Shown here: in pieces, positions 7,397-15,186 of the stretch | How the letters are laid out: every line of letters begins with the position of its first letter | Position numbering within the stretch: position 1 is the first letter of the stretch | Origin: Anaerolineae bacterium | GTDB taxonomy: Bacteria > Chloroflexota > Anaerolineae > Aggregatilineales > Phototrophicaceae | Assembly: GCA_019912905.1 (NCBI GenBank) | Contig: JAIOHO010000777.1 | Span: 1-23,863, forward strand | Length of the DNA stretch: 23,863 nt | Reading direction: 5' to 3' | Notes under the pieces: model-generated | Database searches by the model: none | The model's input: only the letters and a program-made list of their open reading frames with translations | What the model was told of the DNA's origin: nothing | Position numbers and translations under genes: made by a program

Positions 7397-9065
7397 AACG
7401 CTGCGCCGCCTGCTGGGGCTGCTGCGCCCCTTCTGGCGGGGCATGGCACTGGCCGCTGTGCTCAGTGTGCTGACGATCGCCGCCAGCGTCGGCCTGATGG
7501 CGACCTCGGCCTGGATGATCTCCAAAGCCGGGCTGCGGCCCTCCATCGCCGAATTGGGGGTCTCGGTGGTGGCGGTGCGCTTTTTCGGTATCGCGCGCGG
7601 CGGCTTCCGCTATCTGGAACGGCTCGTCGCGCACGACACGACCTTTCGCCTGCTGGCCGACCTGCGTGTGCAGTTTTACCGCGCCATCGAACCACTGGCC
7701 CCGGCCCGCCTGAGCCGCTACACCAGCGGGGACCTGCTGGCGCGCGTGGTGGACGACGTCGATGCCCTGCAAAATATCTACCTGCGCGCGGTCGCGCCGC
7801 CGCTGGTCGCCGTGCTGACCGGCGGCCTGCTCACCCTGCTGTTCAGCGCCTTCGATGGCCTCGTTGCGCTGACGGCCCTGCTCTGCCTGGGAACTGCGGC
7901 GCTGGCGACCACCCTGCTGGCCTGGAACCTGGGCCGCCGCACCGGGCAGATCCTCACGCAGCAGCGCGCCCAGTTGAATGCGGAACTGGTGGACAGCCTG
8001 CAAGGGATGGCAGATTGGATCGCCTTCGGTCAGACCGACCGCCGCCTGGAGGCCCTCAACCAGCAGATCGACTCGATCGCCGCTCACGAACGCCGTTTCG
8101 CCCGGCTGGATGGGTTACAGGCCGCCCTCGCCATTCTGTTTGCCAACGGCGTGATGCTGGCCGTGCTGATCGTCGCCATCCCGCGCGTCGAAGGCATCTT
8201 CCTGGCGACCCTGGCCCTGGCGACCCTGGCCGCCTACGAAGCCATCCTGCCGCTGGCGCAGGCCGCCACCTACCTGAGCGCCAGTCTCGAGTCGGCCAGC
8301 CGCCTGTTCGACCTCGCCGATCAGACGCCCGCCGTCACCGACCCCCTGTCCCCGGCAGCATTCCCGGCGCGATTCGATCTGGTCATCCACGACCTGACGT
8401 TTGGGTACTCAGCGGATGCGCCGCACCTCTTCCGCGATCTGAATCTGACCCTGCCGCACGGTCAGTTTGCCGCCATTCTCGGCGAAAGCGGCGTAGGCAA
8501 ATCCACCCTGGCGCATGTGCTGGTGCGCTTCTACGACTATGCGGCGGGGCACATCGAAATTGGCGGAACCGAACTGCGGTTGCTGCGCGAGGAAGATGCC
8601 CGGCGCATCTTCAGTGTGATGAGCCAGCGCACGCACCTGTTTCACACCACCATCCGCGAAAATATCCGCATCGCCCGGCCCGATGCCCCCGATGAGGCCG
8701 TCGAAGCCGCCGCGCGTGCCGCCCAGATTCATGAGTTTATTGCCGGTTTACCAGACGGGTATGAAACCTACGTGGGGGAAGATGGCGCGCGAGTCAGCGG
8801 CGGGGAACGCCAGCGCATCGCCCTGGCCCGCGCCCTGCTGCGCGACACGCCCATTCTGATCCTCGATGAAGCCACCGCGCATCTCGACCCAGCCACCGAA
8901 CGCGCCGTGTTCGACACGATTGCGCACACCTGCCAGGGCCGCACCGTCCTCATCTTCACCCATCAGGTGCGCCTGCTGGACGCGGTGGACGCCGTCTACA
9001 TGCTGGCAAACGGGGTGCTGCACCCGCTCAAGCGCGAAAAACCTGACTCCGAAGCCGCCAGCTAA
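7386..9065 (+). CDS. cydC: CydC subunit of the heterodimeric CydDC thiol/heme ABC transporter
   Basis: Partner of CydD in the bd-oxidase assembly exporter; 559 residues. The opening LLRPFWRGMALAAVLSVLTI and the segment VRFFGIARGGFRYLERLVAHD (residues ~63-83) are characteristic of CydC. The ABC domain has Walker A GESGVGKST at 366-374, signature VSGGE at 470-474, Walker B ending Asp494-Glu495, D-loop DEATAHLD and His526, the same positions as in CydD, so both ATP sites look competent. The ATG lies inside the last codons of cydD (11-bp overlap). No obvious intrinsic terminator follows; the 39-bp gap to the convergent small gene is GC-rich. Confidence 0.93.
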   Translation: MPAKTLRRLLGLLRPFWRGMALAAVLSVLTIAASVGLMATSAWMISKAGLRPSIAELGVSVVAVRFFGIARGGFRYLERLVAHDTTFRLLADLRVQFYRAIEPLAPARLSRYTSGDLLARVVDDVDALQNIYLRAVAPPLVAVLTGGLLTLLFSAFDGLVALTALLCLGTAALATTLLAWNLGRRTGQILTQQRAQLNAELVDSLQGMADWIAFGQTDRRLEALNQQIDSIAAHERRFARLDGLQAALAILFANGVMLAVLIVAIPRVEGIFLATLALATLAAYEAILPLAQAATYLSASLESASRLFDLADQTPAVTDPLSPAAFPARFDLVIHDLTFGYSADAPHLFRDLNLTLPHGQFAAILGESGVGKSTLAHVLVRFYDYAAGHIEIGGTELRLLREEDARRIFSVMSQRTHLFHTTIRENIRIARPDAPDEAVEAAARAAQIHEFIAGLPDGYETYVGEDGARVSGGERQRIALARALLRDTPILILDEATAHLDPATERAVFDTIAHTCQGRTVLIFTHQVRLLDAVDAVYMLANGVLHPLKREKPDSEAAS

Positions 9066-9104
9066 GGCCGGATTGCGCCACGCCTGCAAGACCTGCGGAT
9101 GGCC

Positions 9105-9371
9105 CTAGCCTTCATCCAGGTCTGCGTCGATAATATCGTAGACGGCGTCGAGCAGGTCGTCCGCTTTCTCGATCGCCTCCAGCGCAGCCGCATCGTCGGC
9201 CTGCATCAAGGCTGCGGCAGATTCCAGCAGCGCAGCCGCGGCCTGGCTGACCAGGGACGCGACATCCTGATAATCGTGATCCGCGATGAGTTGGTCGATT
9301 GTCCCGGTCGCCTGCCGCGTCGTATTCAGGGCCTGTTCCAGCAGTCGTACTGCCTCAGATGTCGTATTCAT
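9105..9371 (-). CDS. Small acidic, alanine-rich helical protein of unknown function
   Basis: 88 residues, not recognised. The protein is almost entirely predicted helix, rich in Ala, Asp, Glu and Leu, with heptad-like spacing (LLESAAALMQADDAAALEAI) and an acidic C-terminus DIIDADLDEG; it has no Cys and no membrane segment. It could be a soluble coiled-coil or helical-bundle protein. The only SD-like match before the ATG is AGG at 5 nt, so the start is weakly supported. An overlapping + strand open frame has an unlikely composition (Cys- and Arg-rich), which favours the minus-strand reading. The gene is convergent with cydC. Confidence 0.45.
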   Translation of the reverse strand: MNTTSEAVRLLEQALNTTRQATGTIDQLIADHDYQDVASLVSQAAAALLESAAALMQADDAAALEAIEKADDLLDAVYDIIDADLDEG

Positions 9372-9537
9372 AGTGGCCTGTTCTGCGAGTGCCGCCTGAT
9401 GGTGAGGCTTCTCGCGGTAAAATGCTGCACAATCGATCTGCCAGCCTCAGAGTCTAGCGCAAGGCTGTCCATTATGCCAAGCCCGGCGAACGCACAGAGT
9501 CACAGGCCGCAAGGATGATTTTATATAGAGGTATCAC

Positions 9538-9560
9538 ATTCTATTATATTGAATTCTATT
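9538..9560. repeat. 8-bp direct repeat (ATTCTATT) beside the IclR promoter
   Basis: ATTCTATT at 9538-9545 and again at 9553-9560, a 15-bp period, immediately upstream of and touching the -35 hexamer. Tandem half-sites at this position could be an operator. This rests on position and repetition only. Confidence 0.35.
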
Positions 9561-9588
9561 TGACAAACTGGGGATTATTGGTTTTACT
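9560..9588 (+). promoter_or_regulatory. Candidate sigma70 promoter for the IclR-family gene
   Basis: TTGACA (9560-9565), a perfect -35, is followed after 17 bp by TTTACT (9583-9588), a 4/6 match to the -10, within the AT-rich patch. It would give a leader of about 205 nt before the ATG at 9801. Confidence 0.45.
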
Positions 9589-9800
9589 AAACGAAAGTAA
9601 TTCTGCAATTTAGAAGGTACACGGCTCGAACCTCGTCTTGCGCAATCCACCCTGCTCCCTCATTCGTCCGATTGCAGGTCAATTTACAGGACGCAGCCAA
9701 TTTGAGGATTACCATTATGTAGTCCTTCTGGTAATATCACCAATGGACTTGCCAGAGTCGATCTCGTCAAGCACTTCTGTCCCAAGCGGAGGCACCGAAG

Positions 9801-10595
9801 ATGATCCAATCCGTCCTGAAGGCTATCGATGTCATGAATGTGTTCACGCCCGAGGAACCCTACCTGACTCTGGCACAGGTCAGCCAGCGCCTGAAAATGC
9901 CTAAAAGCACCGCGCACAATTTGCTGAACACACTGGCCTCACGCGGCTTTATCGAAAAGTTCAATGACGAATATTATGCCCTGGGAACAGCGGTCATCTC
10001 CCTGACTCAGTCGGCACGGATCAATGCCGACCTGCGCGACCGGGCCGCGCCCCTGCTGCGCGAACTGGCGGACACGTCCAAAGAATCGGTCTACCTCACC
10101 TATCTCGACGGCGACTACATTCTCTACATCTACGCCATCGAAACCACCAACCGGCTCATGGCCCGCAGCGCCATCGGGGACCGGGTGCATCCCCATTGTA
10201 CCGGCGTTGGCAAAGCGATTCTGGCCGAACTCCCCGAAGCGCAGGTGACCGCCCTCATCAAGCGCACCGGTCTGCCGCGCTTCACCGAAAACACCTGCAC
10301 GGAGCCTGATGAGCTGTTCGCCGAACTGGAACGTACCCGCCGACGCGGTTACGCCATCGACAACCAGGAACATGAGATGGGCACCTTCTGTATCGGCGCC
10401 GCCATCCGCGATGGACACGGCAAGCCCATCAGTTCGTGCAGCATCTCCGGGCTGGACCCCACCCTCATCACCACCCGCGCCGAAACGCTGTACACCGATC
10501 TGCTCTACACCGCGCAGGAAATATCCCGCCGCATGGGTTATGTCCCGGCCACGCCGTCGCTGCTGGTCCACCGGACGAATCACCAGATCCGCTGA
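9801..10595 (+). CDS. IclR-family transcriptional regulator
   Basis: DNA-binding regulator, 264 residues. The N-terminal winged helix-turn-helix spans about residues 1-60 (SVLKAIDVMNVF, then LTLAQVSQRLKMPKSTAHNLLNTL as recognition region). The IclR effector domain spans about 75-250 and has the family motifs GDRVHPHCTGVGKAILAELP and the CSISGLD segment. IclR proteins commonly control sugar-acid and aromatic catabolic operons and bind small acids. GGAGG 8 nt upstream supports the ATG at 9801. The gene converges on the propeller/aldolase cluster, 51 bp from its end, so it is the best candidate regulator of that cluster; that link is inferred from position only. Confidence 0.92.
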   Translation: MIQSVLKAIDVMNVFTPEEPYLTLAQVSQRLKMPKSTAHNLLNTLASRGFIEKFNDEYYALGTAVISLTQSARINADLRDRAAPLLRELADTSKESVYLTYLDGDYILYIYAIETTNRLMARSAIGDRVHPHCTGVGKAILAELPEAQVTALIKRTGLPRFTENTCTEPDELFAELERTRRRGYAIDNQEHEMGTFCIGAAIRDGHGKPISSCSISGLDPTLITTRAETLYTDLLYTAQEISRRMGYVPATPSLLVHRTNHQIR

Positions 10596-10611
10596 CGGCC
10601 TGCAAGGTGTC

Positions 10612-10635
10612 CGGGCAGCAGTCTTACGCCGCCCG
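10612..10635. terminator. Weak hairpin between convergent IclR and propeller E genes
   Basis: CGGGC (10612-10616) and GCCCG (10631-10635) could pair around a 14-nt loop in the 51-bp convergent spacer. There is no T-run on either side, so a role as a bidirectional terminator is only a possibility. Confidence 0.2.
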
Positions 10636-10646
10636 ACCCCGCGTCT

Positions 10647-11891
10647 TCAGTACACCAGTTCGCGGAAGTCTTCCACCCGATGGAAGGTGATCAGGTTGCC
10701 ATCGTGGGCGGTCTTCGCACGCTGATCCCCAGACCGGCTGAGCACCAGCAGATCATCGCCATCGAACGTCATACTGGCATAATGCCGTGCCTCGCGCGCG
10801 CTGTGGCCGTGCGCGACCACGCCCGCCATGCGCCAGTCGATCATATTCTTGCTGAAGTGCAGCGCCAGCACGTGCCGCTCGTTGTTAGGCAGGTTGTAGC
10901 GGTCGGGCGGCAGCTTGTCGATGTGGGTCATGCTGTCCCAGGCCAGTGACGATAACAGCCAGTAGAGCTTATCCCGCGGGTCATAGAGCACATGGAAGCG
11001 CATCTGGCCGCCCGGACAGGGCACGAACAGCACCCGCTGGCCGGAAGGCACCTGCTCGATCGACGTCGTCATCGTGCCATCGGCATTTTCGATGACTTTG
11101 GCAACCGCCGCGTAACCCGTCCCGCCGGTATGAGCGCGCATCCACAGGTGGAAGGTATGGCCGGTCGGGTCATGCCAGACGTGATTAGGATCGACAAACT
11201 GGACGACGTTGGTTTCCAGCCAGCCCAGCGGAGCCATGCCGCGCGTTTCGTAAGGCGTCCAGAACGGGAAGCCCATCAGGTCCAGGCCGCCCGGCAGCAC
11301 GTCATGAAAGGCCAGTTCGGAGGCCAGGGTCCAGCTTTCGCGCTGCATCAGGTCCGCATCCAGCGGCGCGCGCATCAGCACCGGGGCCATCTCGTGCACG
11401 GGCCAGGCCTTCTGCTCGAAATAGATGCGCTTTTCCATCACCAGGTAAACATTGCCGTTGGCGTAATGCACGTTGCAGGCGGATTGATGCCAGTGTTCAC
11501 CCTGAGTCATCTGCACCGGCTCGGACCACGTTTCGCCGTCATCCTCCGAGCACAGGATGGTCAGGTCGTGGGCCTGCCCCAGGATGTAAATACGCTTCCC
11601 GGCGACGAAGGGCCGCGCGTGCATGGCCGCAAAATCGGCGCGATGCTGCCAGGTTTTCCCGCCGTCGTCGCTGGTGAAGACCTTGCCGACAAAGGTGAAG
11701 CCGCGCTCGGCCCGCGCAAACCGCACGGGCGGATTGAGCGCATCCACCCCCATCCCACCCAGGTCCATCGTGGCAACCAGCCGCCCACTGTCCAGGCGGA
11801 TGATGCCGGGGGTGTAGCAGTAGGCCCCGGTCGGGTCAGGGGATTCAAACACGGTGACAAAATCGTTCGCAAGTAAAGGTACCTGACGCAT
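10647..11891 (-). CDS. Sialidase-fold (Asp-box/BNR propeller) protein E, divergent member
   Basis: Beta-propeller protein of the sialidase-like superfamily, 414 residues, no signal peptide, so cytoplasmic. Two perfect Asp boxes (S-x-D-x-G-x-x-W): SDDGGKTW at 74-81 and SEDDGETW at 115-122. The C-terminal part keeps the signature of the four proteins upstream: FDGDDL, an HDGN close to the HD-x-N of the others, and a final FREL. GWLETNVV and, later, LWMR match the E and R positions discussed for the array. The canonical sialidase Arg-Ile-Pro motif is absent. The frame is open further upstream, but I start at 11891: AGGA lies 8 nt before this ATG and the longer form would overlap the previous gene. 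It is the last gene of the leftward cluster. Activity unknown; glycosidase or lyase is plausible. Confidence 0.8.
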   Translation of the reverse strand: MRQVPLLANDFVTVFESPDPTGAYCYTPGIIRLDSGRLVATMDLGGMGVDALNPPVRFARAERGFTFVGKVFTSDDGGKTWQHRADFAAMHARPFVAGKRIYILGQAHDLTILCSEDDGETWSEPVQMTQGEHWHQSACNVHYANGNVYLVMEKRIYFEQKAWPVHEMAPVLMRAPLDADLMQRESWTLASELAFHDVLPGGLDLMGFPFWTPYETRGMAPLGWLETNVVQFVDPNHVWHDPTGHTFHLWMRAHTGGTGYAAVAKVIENADGTMTTSIEQVPSGQRVLFVPCPGGQMRFHVLYDPRDKLYWLLSSLAWDSMTHIDKLPPDRYNLPNNERHVLALHFSKNMIDWRMAGVVAHGHSAREARHYASMTFDGDDLLVLSRSGDQRAKTAHDGNLITFHRVEDFRELVY

Positions 11892-11913
11892 AAGCTTCTT
11901 CCTGTGATCATCC

Positions 11914-12864
11914 TCATTCAGACAAGCTGCCATCCCGCCCGCCGCGTCCCGAAACCGGCGCGGAAGTCCCCAGGCGGTCCTCCAGGGCAATCACGCGCTC
12001 GATCAGTTCGTCGGCAATGCGGGTGTGATAGGTATCGAAGGGGAGAATCGGCTCCCGCACCCGCGCCGTGGCATACAGGCCCTGGCGGTGCAGCAGCCGC
12101 TTGAAAAAGTGAACCGAAATATCGAGATGCTGGTTGGAAAACGCCAGCACGGGCAAAAGCTGCTGGAACAGGGCGACGGCGGCCTCCCGGTCACCGCCTC
12201 GGTATAATCGGTCGATCTGGATATAGACGCGGTGCAGGGCCGTGGGCATCATGGCATGAACGCCCCGGTCCAGTGCTTCGATCATCTGCGACACCGCCCA
12301 GCCCCCGGCCAGATGCAGCCTGCCACCAGTCGCATGGTGCACTTCCGTATATTTGACCCCGGCAGGCACCACCTCGATCTTGAGCGATTGAAGCGCGTCG
12401 ATCTCGGCGAACAAGCGGGCAATCAGCGGCACCGGCAGGCCGTAGCCCCCGAAATCCCAATCCTGAAGCATCAGGAAACCGGGGTTCAGCGCCGCCAGCG
12501 CGCGCACGTCCGCCTCGTACTGGGCGTCATCGACATACGGCAGGTTGACCAGCACGCCCGCGCAGCCCACTTCGATCCAGCGGGTCGCCAGCCGCACCCG
12601 GTTTTCTCGCGTTTCCGCCGAAGCGCCGCCGATGACCGGCACGCGCCCGGCCACGTCGGTCACGACCTGCCGCACCAGGGCTTCACGCTCTGCCTCGGTC
12701 AGTTTGGCGACTTCGCTTGCCAGCGCGGGCACCAGAAATCCGGCCACCCCCGCCTCCAGCGCGTAGGCGACGTGCGCCGACAGCGACTCCAGGTCAACCC
12801 GGTCATCCGCCGTGAAGGGCGTGTTCAGCACCGTGACGATGCCGGTCAGCGAGTCCAGCGCCAT
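11914..12864 (-). CDS. Divergent DHDPS/N-acetylneuraminate-lyase-family protein
   Basis: (beta/alpha)8-barrel of the dihydrodipicolinate synthase family, 316 residues; such enzymes form a Schiff base with a 2-keto acid and make or break a C-C bond. The likely Schiff-base lysine is Lys162 (LQSLKIEV). Two hallmark elements are altered: the G-(T/S)-x-G-E loop reads PALASEVAKL (residues 46-55), and the strand that normally carries the catalytic Tyr (Y-N-x-P) reads LMLQDWDFGG. It is therefore not a true DapA and may have a different acid/base. The ATG at 12864 shares its A with the TGA of the upstream propeller gene (TGATG), so translation is coupled; a longer open frame reading into that gene is not used. 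It ends 22 bp before propeller gene E. Confidence 0.8.
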   Translation of the reverse strand: MALDSLTGIVTVLNTPFTADDRVDLESLSAHVAYALEAGVAGFLVPALASEVAKLTEAEREALVRQVVTDVAGRVPVIGGASAETRENRVRLATRWIEVGCAGVLVNLPYVDDAQYEADVRALAALNPGFLMLQDWDFGGYGLPVPLIARLFAEIDALQSLKIEVVPAGVKYTEVHHATGGRLHLAGGWAVSQMIEALDRGVHAMMPTALHRVYIQIDRLYRGGDREAAVALFQQLLPVLAFSNQHLDISVHFFKRLLHRQGLYATARVREPILPFDTYHTRIADELIERVIALEDRLGTSAPVSGRGGRDGSLSE

Positions 12865-14003
12865 CACACACCGGCCAGCAGCTGCGGATAATTTCGGAGC
12901 ACGCCGTAGACCATCCGGTTGGCATCGTGATAGCGCACCGCGCCGCGCTGGGCCACCCGGACCATGTAGATCAGGTCGTCGCCGTCGAACTGCCAGTCGG
13001 CATACTGGAACCCGGTCAGGCGGATCGAGTCTTCGTGCGACAGGCCGCTGTCGTCCGTCATCAGGGTTTTGACCACCCGCCAATCCCGCAGGTTATCCGA
13101 CACCGCCAGCGCCAGCACATTGCGCTGATTCGGCCAGGCGGGGTCGGTGTTGGGGTTCACCAGTGCCAGGTAGCCGCCTGAGTACGGGTCATGCCGGATG
13201 GTGAACTTGGTCATGCCGCCAGGGAAGTCGATGAAGCCAGTCGCCGGATCAAACGAGATGCGCTGACCCTGATCGTGAATCTGAATCATGGCCGCCTTAT
13301 CGACCAGCGGACGCGAGTTGAAACGCAGGATATTCCACAGCGTCCCATCCGGCGCAGCCACCGCGTTACCCTCCAGCCAGCCGGGATCGGCCAACATGCC
13401 CCACGCCGCCGGGAGCCAGGCCGGATCGAAGGGCAGCTTGTTGCTCATCGTCCAGTTGGCCGCGTCCAGCAGGTCGCTGTCCGCCGGGGCGGAGATCACA
13501 CAGGAGTGGAACGCCCCGGCCCAGCCGAGTCCCTCCGCCGGCACATGATCCTCACAGCCCTTGTACCAGCGCCCCGCATGCAGCAGCATCGGCACCGGCG
13601 TACACAGGTAATTCGGCGCTTCCCGGTACGCACCGCCTCGAAACAGCAGGCCGCTGGCCGCGTCTGCCGGGTGAGTCCAGGTGAAACCGCCGTCATCGCT
13701 GCGGCGGATGACGATCGAGCCGTACTGCTGCGACGTCCCCAGGAGGTAGACGCTGGCCTCCTGCTGGAACAACACGCTCCAATAGCAGTTCATGAGGTGG
13801 GTAACGTTCTGCCAGCTTGCGCCGTCATGTTCGGAGCGGTAGACACTGGTCAGGCTTTCCTCGTCCTCATGGTTGCGCGGGCAGCCCGGCCCGAAGTAGT
13901 CGTGCGTCGCCAGCAGCGCCCCATCCGGCAGCCGCAGGAGGCTCGGACTGCCCAGGAAGCTGCGCGCTAACTCCGGTTGATATTTGATTTCACGCTCGCG
14001 CAT
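12864..14003 (-). CDS. Sialidase-fold propeller protein A (tandem paralog)
   Basis: 379 residues, cytoplasmic, paralogous to the next three genes upstream. Asp boxes SEHDGASW and SDDGGFTW lie in the first third. The conserved segment reads GWLEGNAVAAPDG and then LWNILRFNS, where Arg227 is the position that is Thr in copies C and D. The loop between LVN and QRN is short (8 residues), as in B. The C-terminus keeps FDGDDL, HDAN and the YGVLRNYPQLL ending. It is the most diverged of the four tandem copies. The start at 14003 has the strong SD GGGGGAGG 4 nt upstream. Its stop overlaps the aldolase-like gene start (TGATG). The family is usually labelled exo-alpha-sialidase, but the catalytic Arg-Ile-Pro motif is missing, so I leave the activity open. 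Confidence 0.85.
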   Translation of the reverse strand: MREREIKYQPELARSFLGSPSLLRLPDGALLATHDYFGPGCPRNHEDEESLTSVYRSEHDGASWQNVTHLMNCYWSVLFQQEASVYLLGTSQQYGSIVIRRSDDGGFTWTHPADAASGLLFRGGAYREAPNYLCTPVPMLLHAGRWYKGCEDHVPAEGLGWAGAFHSCVISAPADSDLLDAANWTMSNKLPFDPAWLPAAWGMLADPGWLEGNAVAAPDGTLWNILRFNSRPLVDKAAMIQIHDQGQRISFDPATGFIDFPGGMTKFTIRHDPYSGGYLALVNPNTDPAWPNQRNVLALAVSDNLRDWRVVKTLMTDDSGLSHEDSIRLTGFQYADWQFDGDDLIYMVRVAQRGAVRYHDANRMVYGVLRNYPQLLAGV

Positions 14004-14027
14004 CGGTCCTCCCCCTGACCCGCCGCG

Positions 14028-15146
14028 TCAGAGCAGGCTGCGGAAATTGCGCAGCACCCGGTAGATGATCCGGTTCGAGTCGTGGTAACGGATCGCGCCG
14101 CGATAGGCCGTCCGCACCAGGTAGATCAGGTCGTCGCCGTCGAACTGCCAGTCCACGTACTGGAAACCCGTCAGCCGGACCGAATCCTCGGGCGACAGGC
14201 CGGTGTCATCTTCCATCAGCCGTTTGACCAGCCGCCAGTCGCGCAGATTTTCCGATACCGCCAGCGTCAGGATGTTGCGCTGACGCGGGGTGATCGACTG
14301 GGTATATTCATTGACCAGCGACAGGTACAGGCCGGTGAGCGGGTCGCGCCGGATGCTGAACTTGGTGATGCCACCGGGGAAGTCGATGAAATCCGCCGGA
14401 TCGAACGACAATTGGGTGCCATCGGCGCTGAGCTTCACGATCGCCGCTTTATCGACGAGCGGGTTGGAGTTGAAACGCAGCAGGTCGTACAGTTCCCCGT
14501 CGGGGGTGACCACCACGTTGCCTTCCAGCCAGCCGGGATTATCCAGTTCACCCCAATCCTCAGGAATCCAGGCTGGATCGAATACCAGTTTATTGCTCAT
14601 GGTCCAGTTGGCCGCATCCAGCAGATCGGAATCATCGGGCGCGGAGATGACACAGGCGTGGAAGTAGCGGCCCCACTGCGCCGGATTCAGGTCCTCGAAG
14701 GCTTTCCAGATGCGCCCGTTATGAAAGACCACCGGCACCGGCGCGCAGTGATAGTTGGGCGGGTCGTGATAAAAGCCGCCCCGGAACAGGATGCCGGTCT
14801 GCTCATCGGCGGGGTGAGTCCAGGTGAAGCCGCCATCGTCGCTGCGGCGGATCAAGATCGAGCCGTACTGCTGCGACGTCCCCAGAATATAGACGCTGCC
14901 CCCGTGCAGAAACAGCGTGCTCCAGTAGCAGTTCATGATGTGGGTGGCATTCTGCCAGGTGGCCCCATCGTCCTCTGACCGGTAGACGCTGGTCAGGCTT
15001 TCCTCGCCTTCGTGATTGCGCGGGCAGCCCGGACCAAAGTAGTCATGAGTCGCCAGCAGCACGCCATCCGGCAGCCGGACAATGCTCGGGCTGCCCAGAA
15101 ACGTGCGCGTCCGTTCCGGCTGATATTTCACTTCGCTCCAGTACAT
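14028..15146 (-). CDS. Sialidase-fold propeller protein B (tandem paralog)
   Basis: 372 residues from the ATG at 15146. An ATG three codons further upstream (15155) is also possible, but the chosen start aligns exactly with the starts of C and D (MYWSEVKYQPER against MVWSEVKYQPER). Asp boxes SEDDGATW and SDDGGFTW. GWLEGNVVVTPDG is followed by LYDLLRFNS with Arg224. The loop after LVN is short (EYTQSITP). The C-terminus has FDGDDL, HDSN and FRSL. No signal peptide. It is separated by 24 bp from gene A and 40 bp from gene C, clearly one transcript. Same uncertain function as A; retention of the Arg groups it with A and E. Confidence 0.85.
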   Translation of the reverse strand: MYWSEVKYQPERTRTFLGSPSIVRLPDGVLLATHDYFGPGCPRNHEGEESLTSVYRSEDDGATWQNATHIMNCYWSTLFLHGGSVYILGTSQQYGSILIRRSDDGGFTWTHPADEQTGILFRGGFYHDPPNYHCAPVPVVFHNGRIWKAFEDLNPAQWGRYFHACVISAPDDSDLLDAANWTMSNKLVFDPAWIPEDWGELDNPGWLEGNVVVTPDGELYDLLRFNSNPLVDKAAIVKLSADGTQLSFDPADFIDFPGGITKFSIRRDPLTGLYLSLVNEYTQSITPRQRNILTLAVSENLRDWRLVKRLMEDDTGLSPEDSVRLTGFQYVDWQFDGDDLIYLVRTAYRGAIRYHDSNRIIYRVLRNFRSLL

Positions 15147-15186
15147 GATTTCCATTCATCCTTGCATCAATCAACAGGGTGAGGGG

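Larger units (their letters stand above)
9372..9800. other. 429-bp intergenic region upstream of the IclR gene
   Basis: No convincing gene. Roughly 9515-9620 is much richer in A+T than the surrounding DNA and holds the direct repeat and promoter listed separately. The stretch 9620-9785 is ordinary in composition and would be 5' leader; I see no riboswitch or terminator in it. The IclR frame meets a stop (TAA, 9732-9734) with no in-frame ATG or GTG between it and 9801, so the regulator does not extend upstream. Confidence 0.5.

Noticed and set aside
9638..9904. Small + strand open frame overlapping the IclR start
   Set aside because: It has no SD, odd composition, and overlaps the well-supported IclR gene in another frame.
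12865..13083. Longer N-terminus for the divergent DHDPS-family gene
   Set aside because: The extension reads out of frame through propeller gene A, is Arg/Pro-rich, and family alignment begins at the ATG at 12864.
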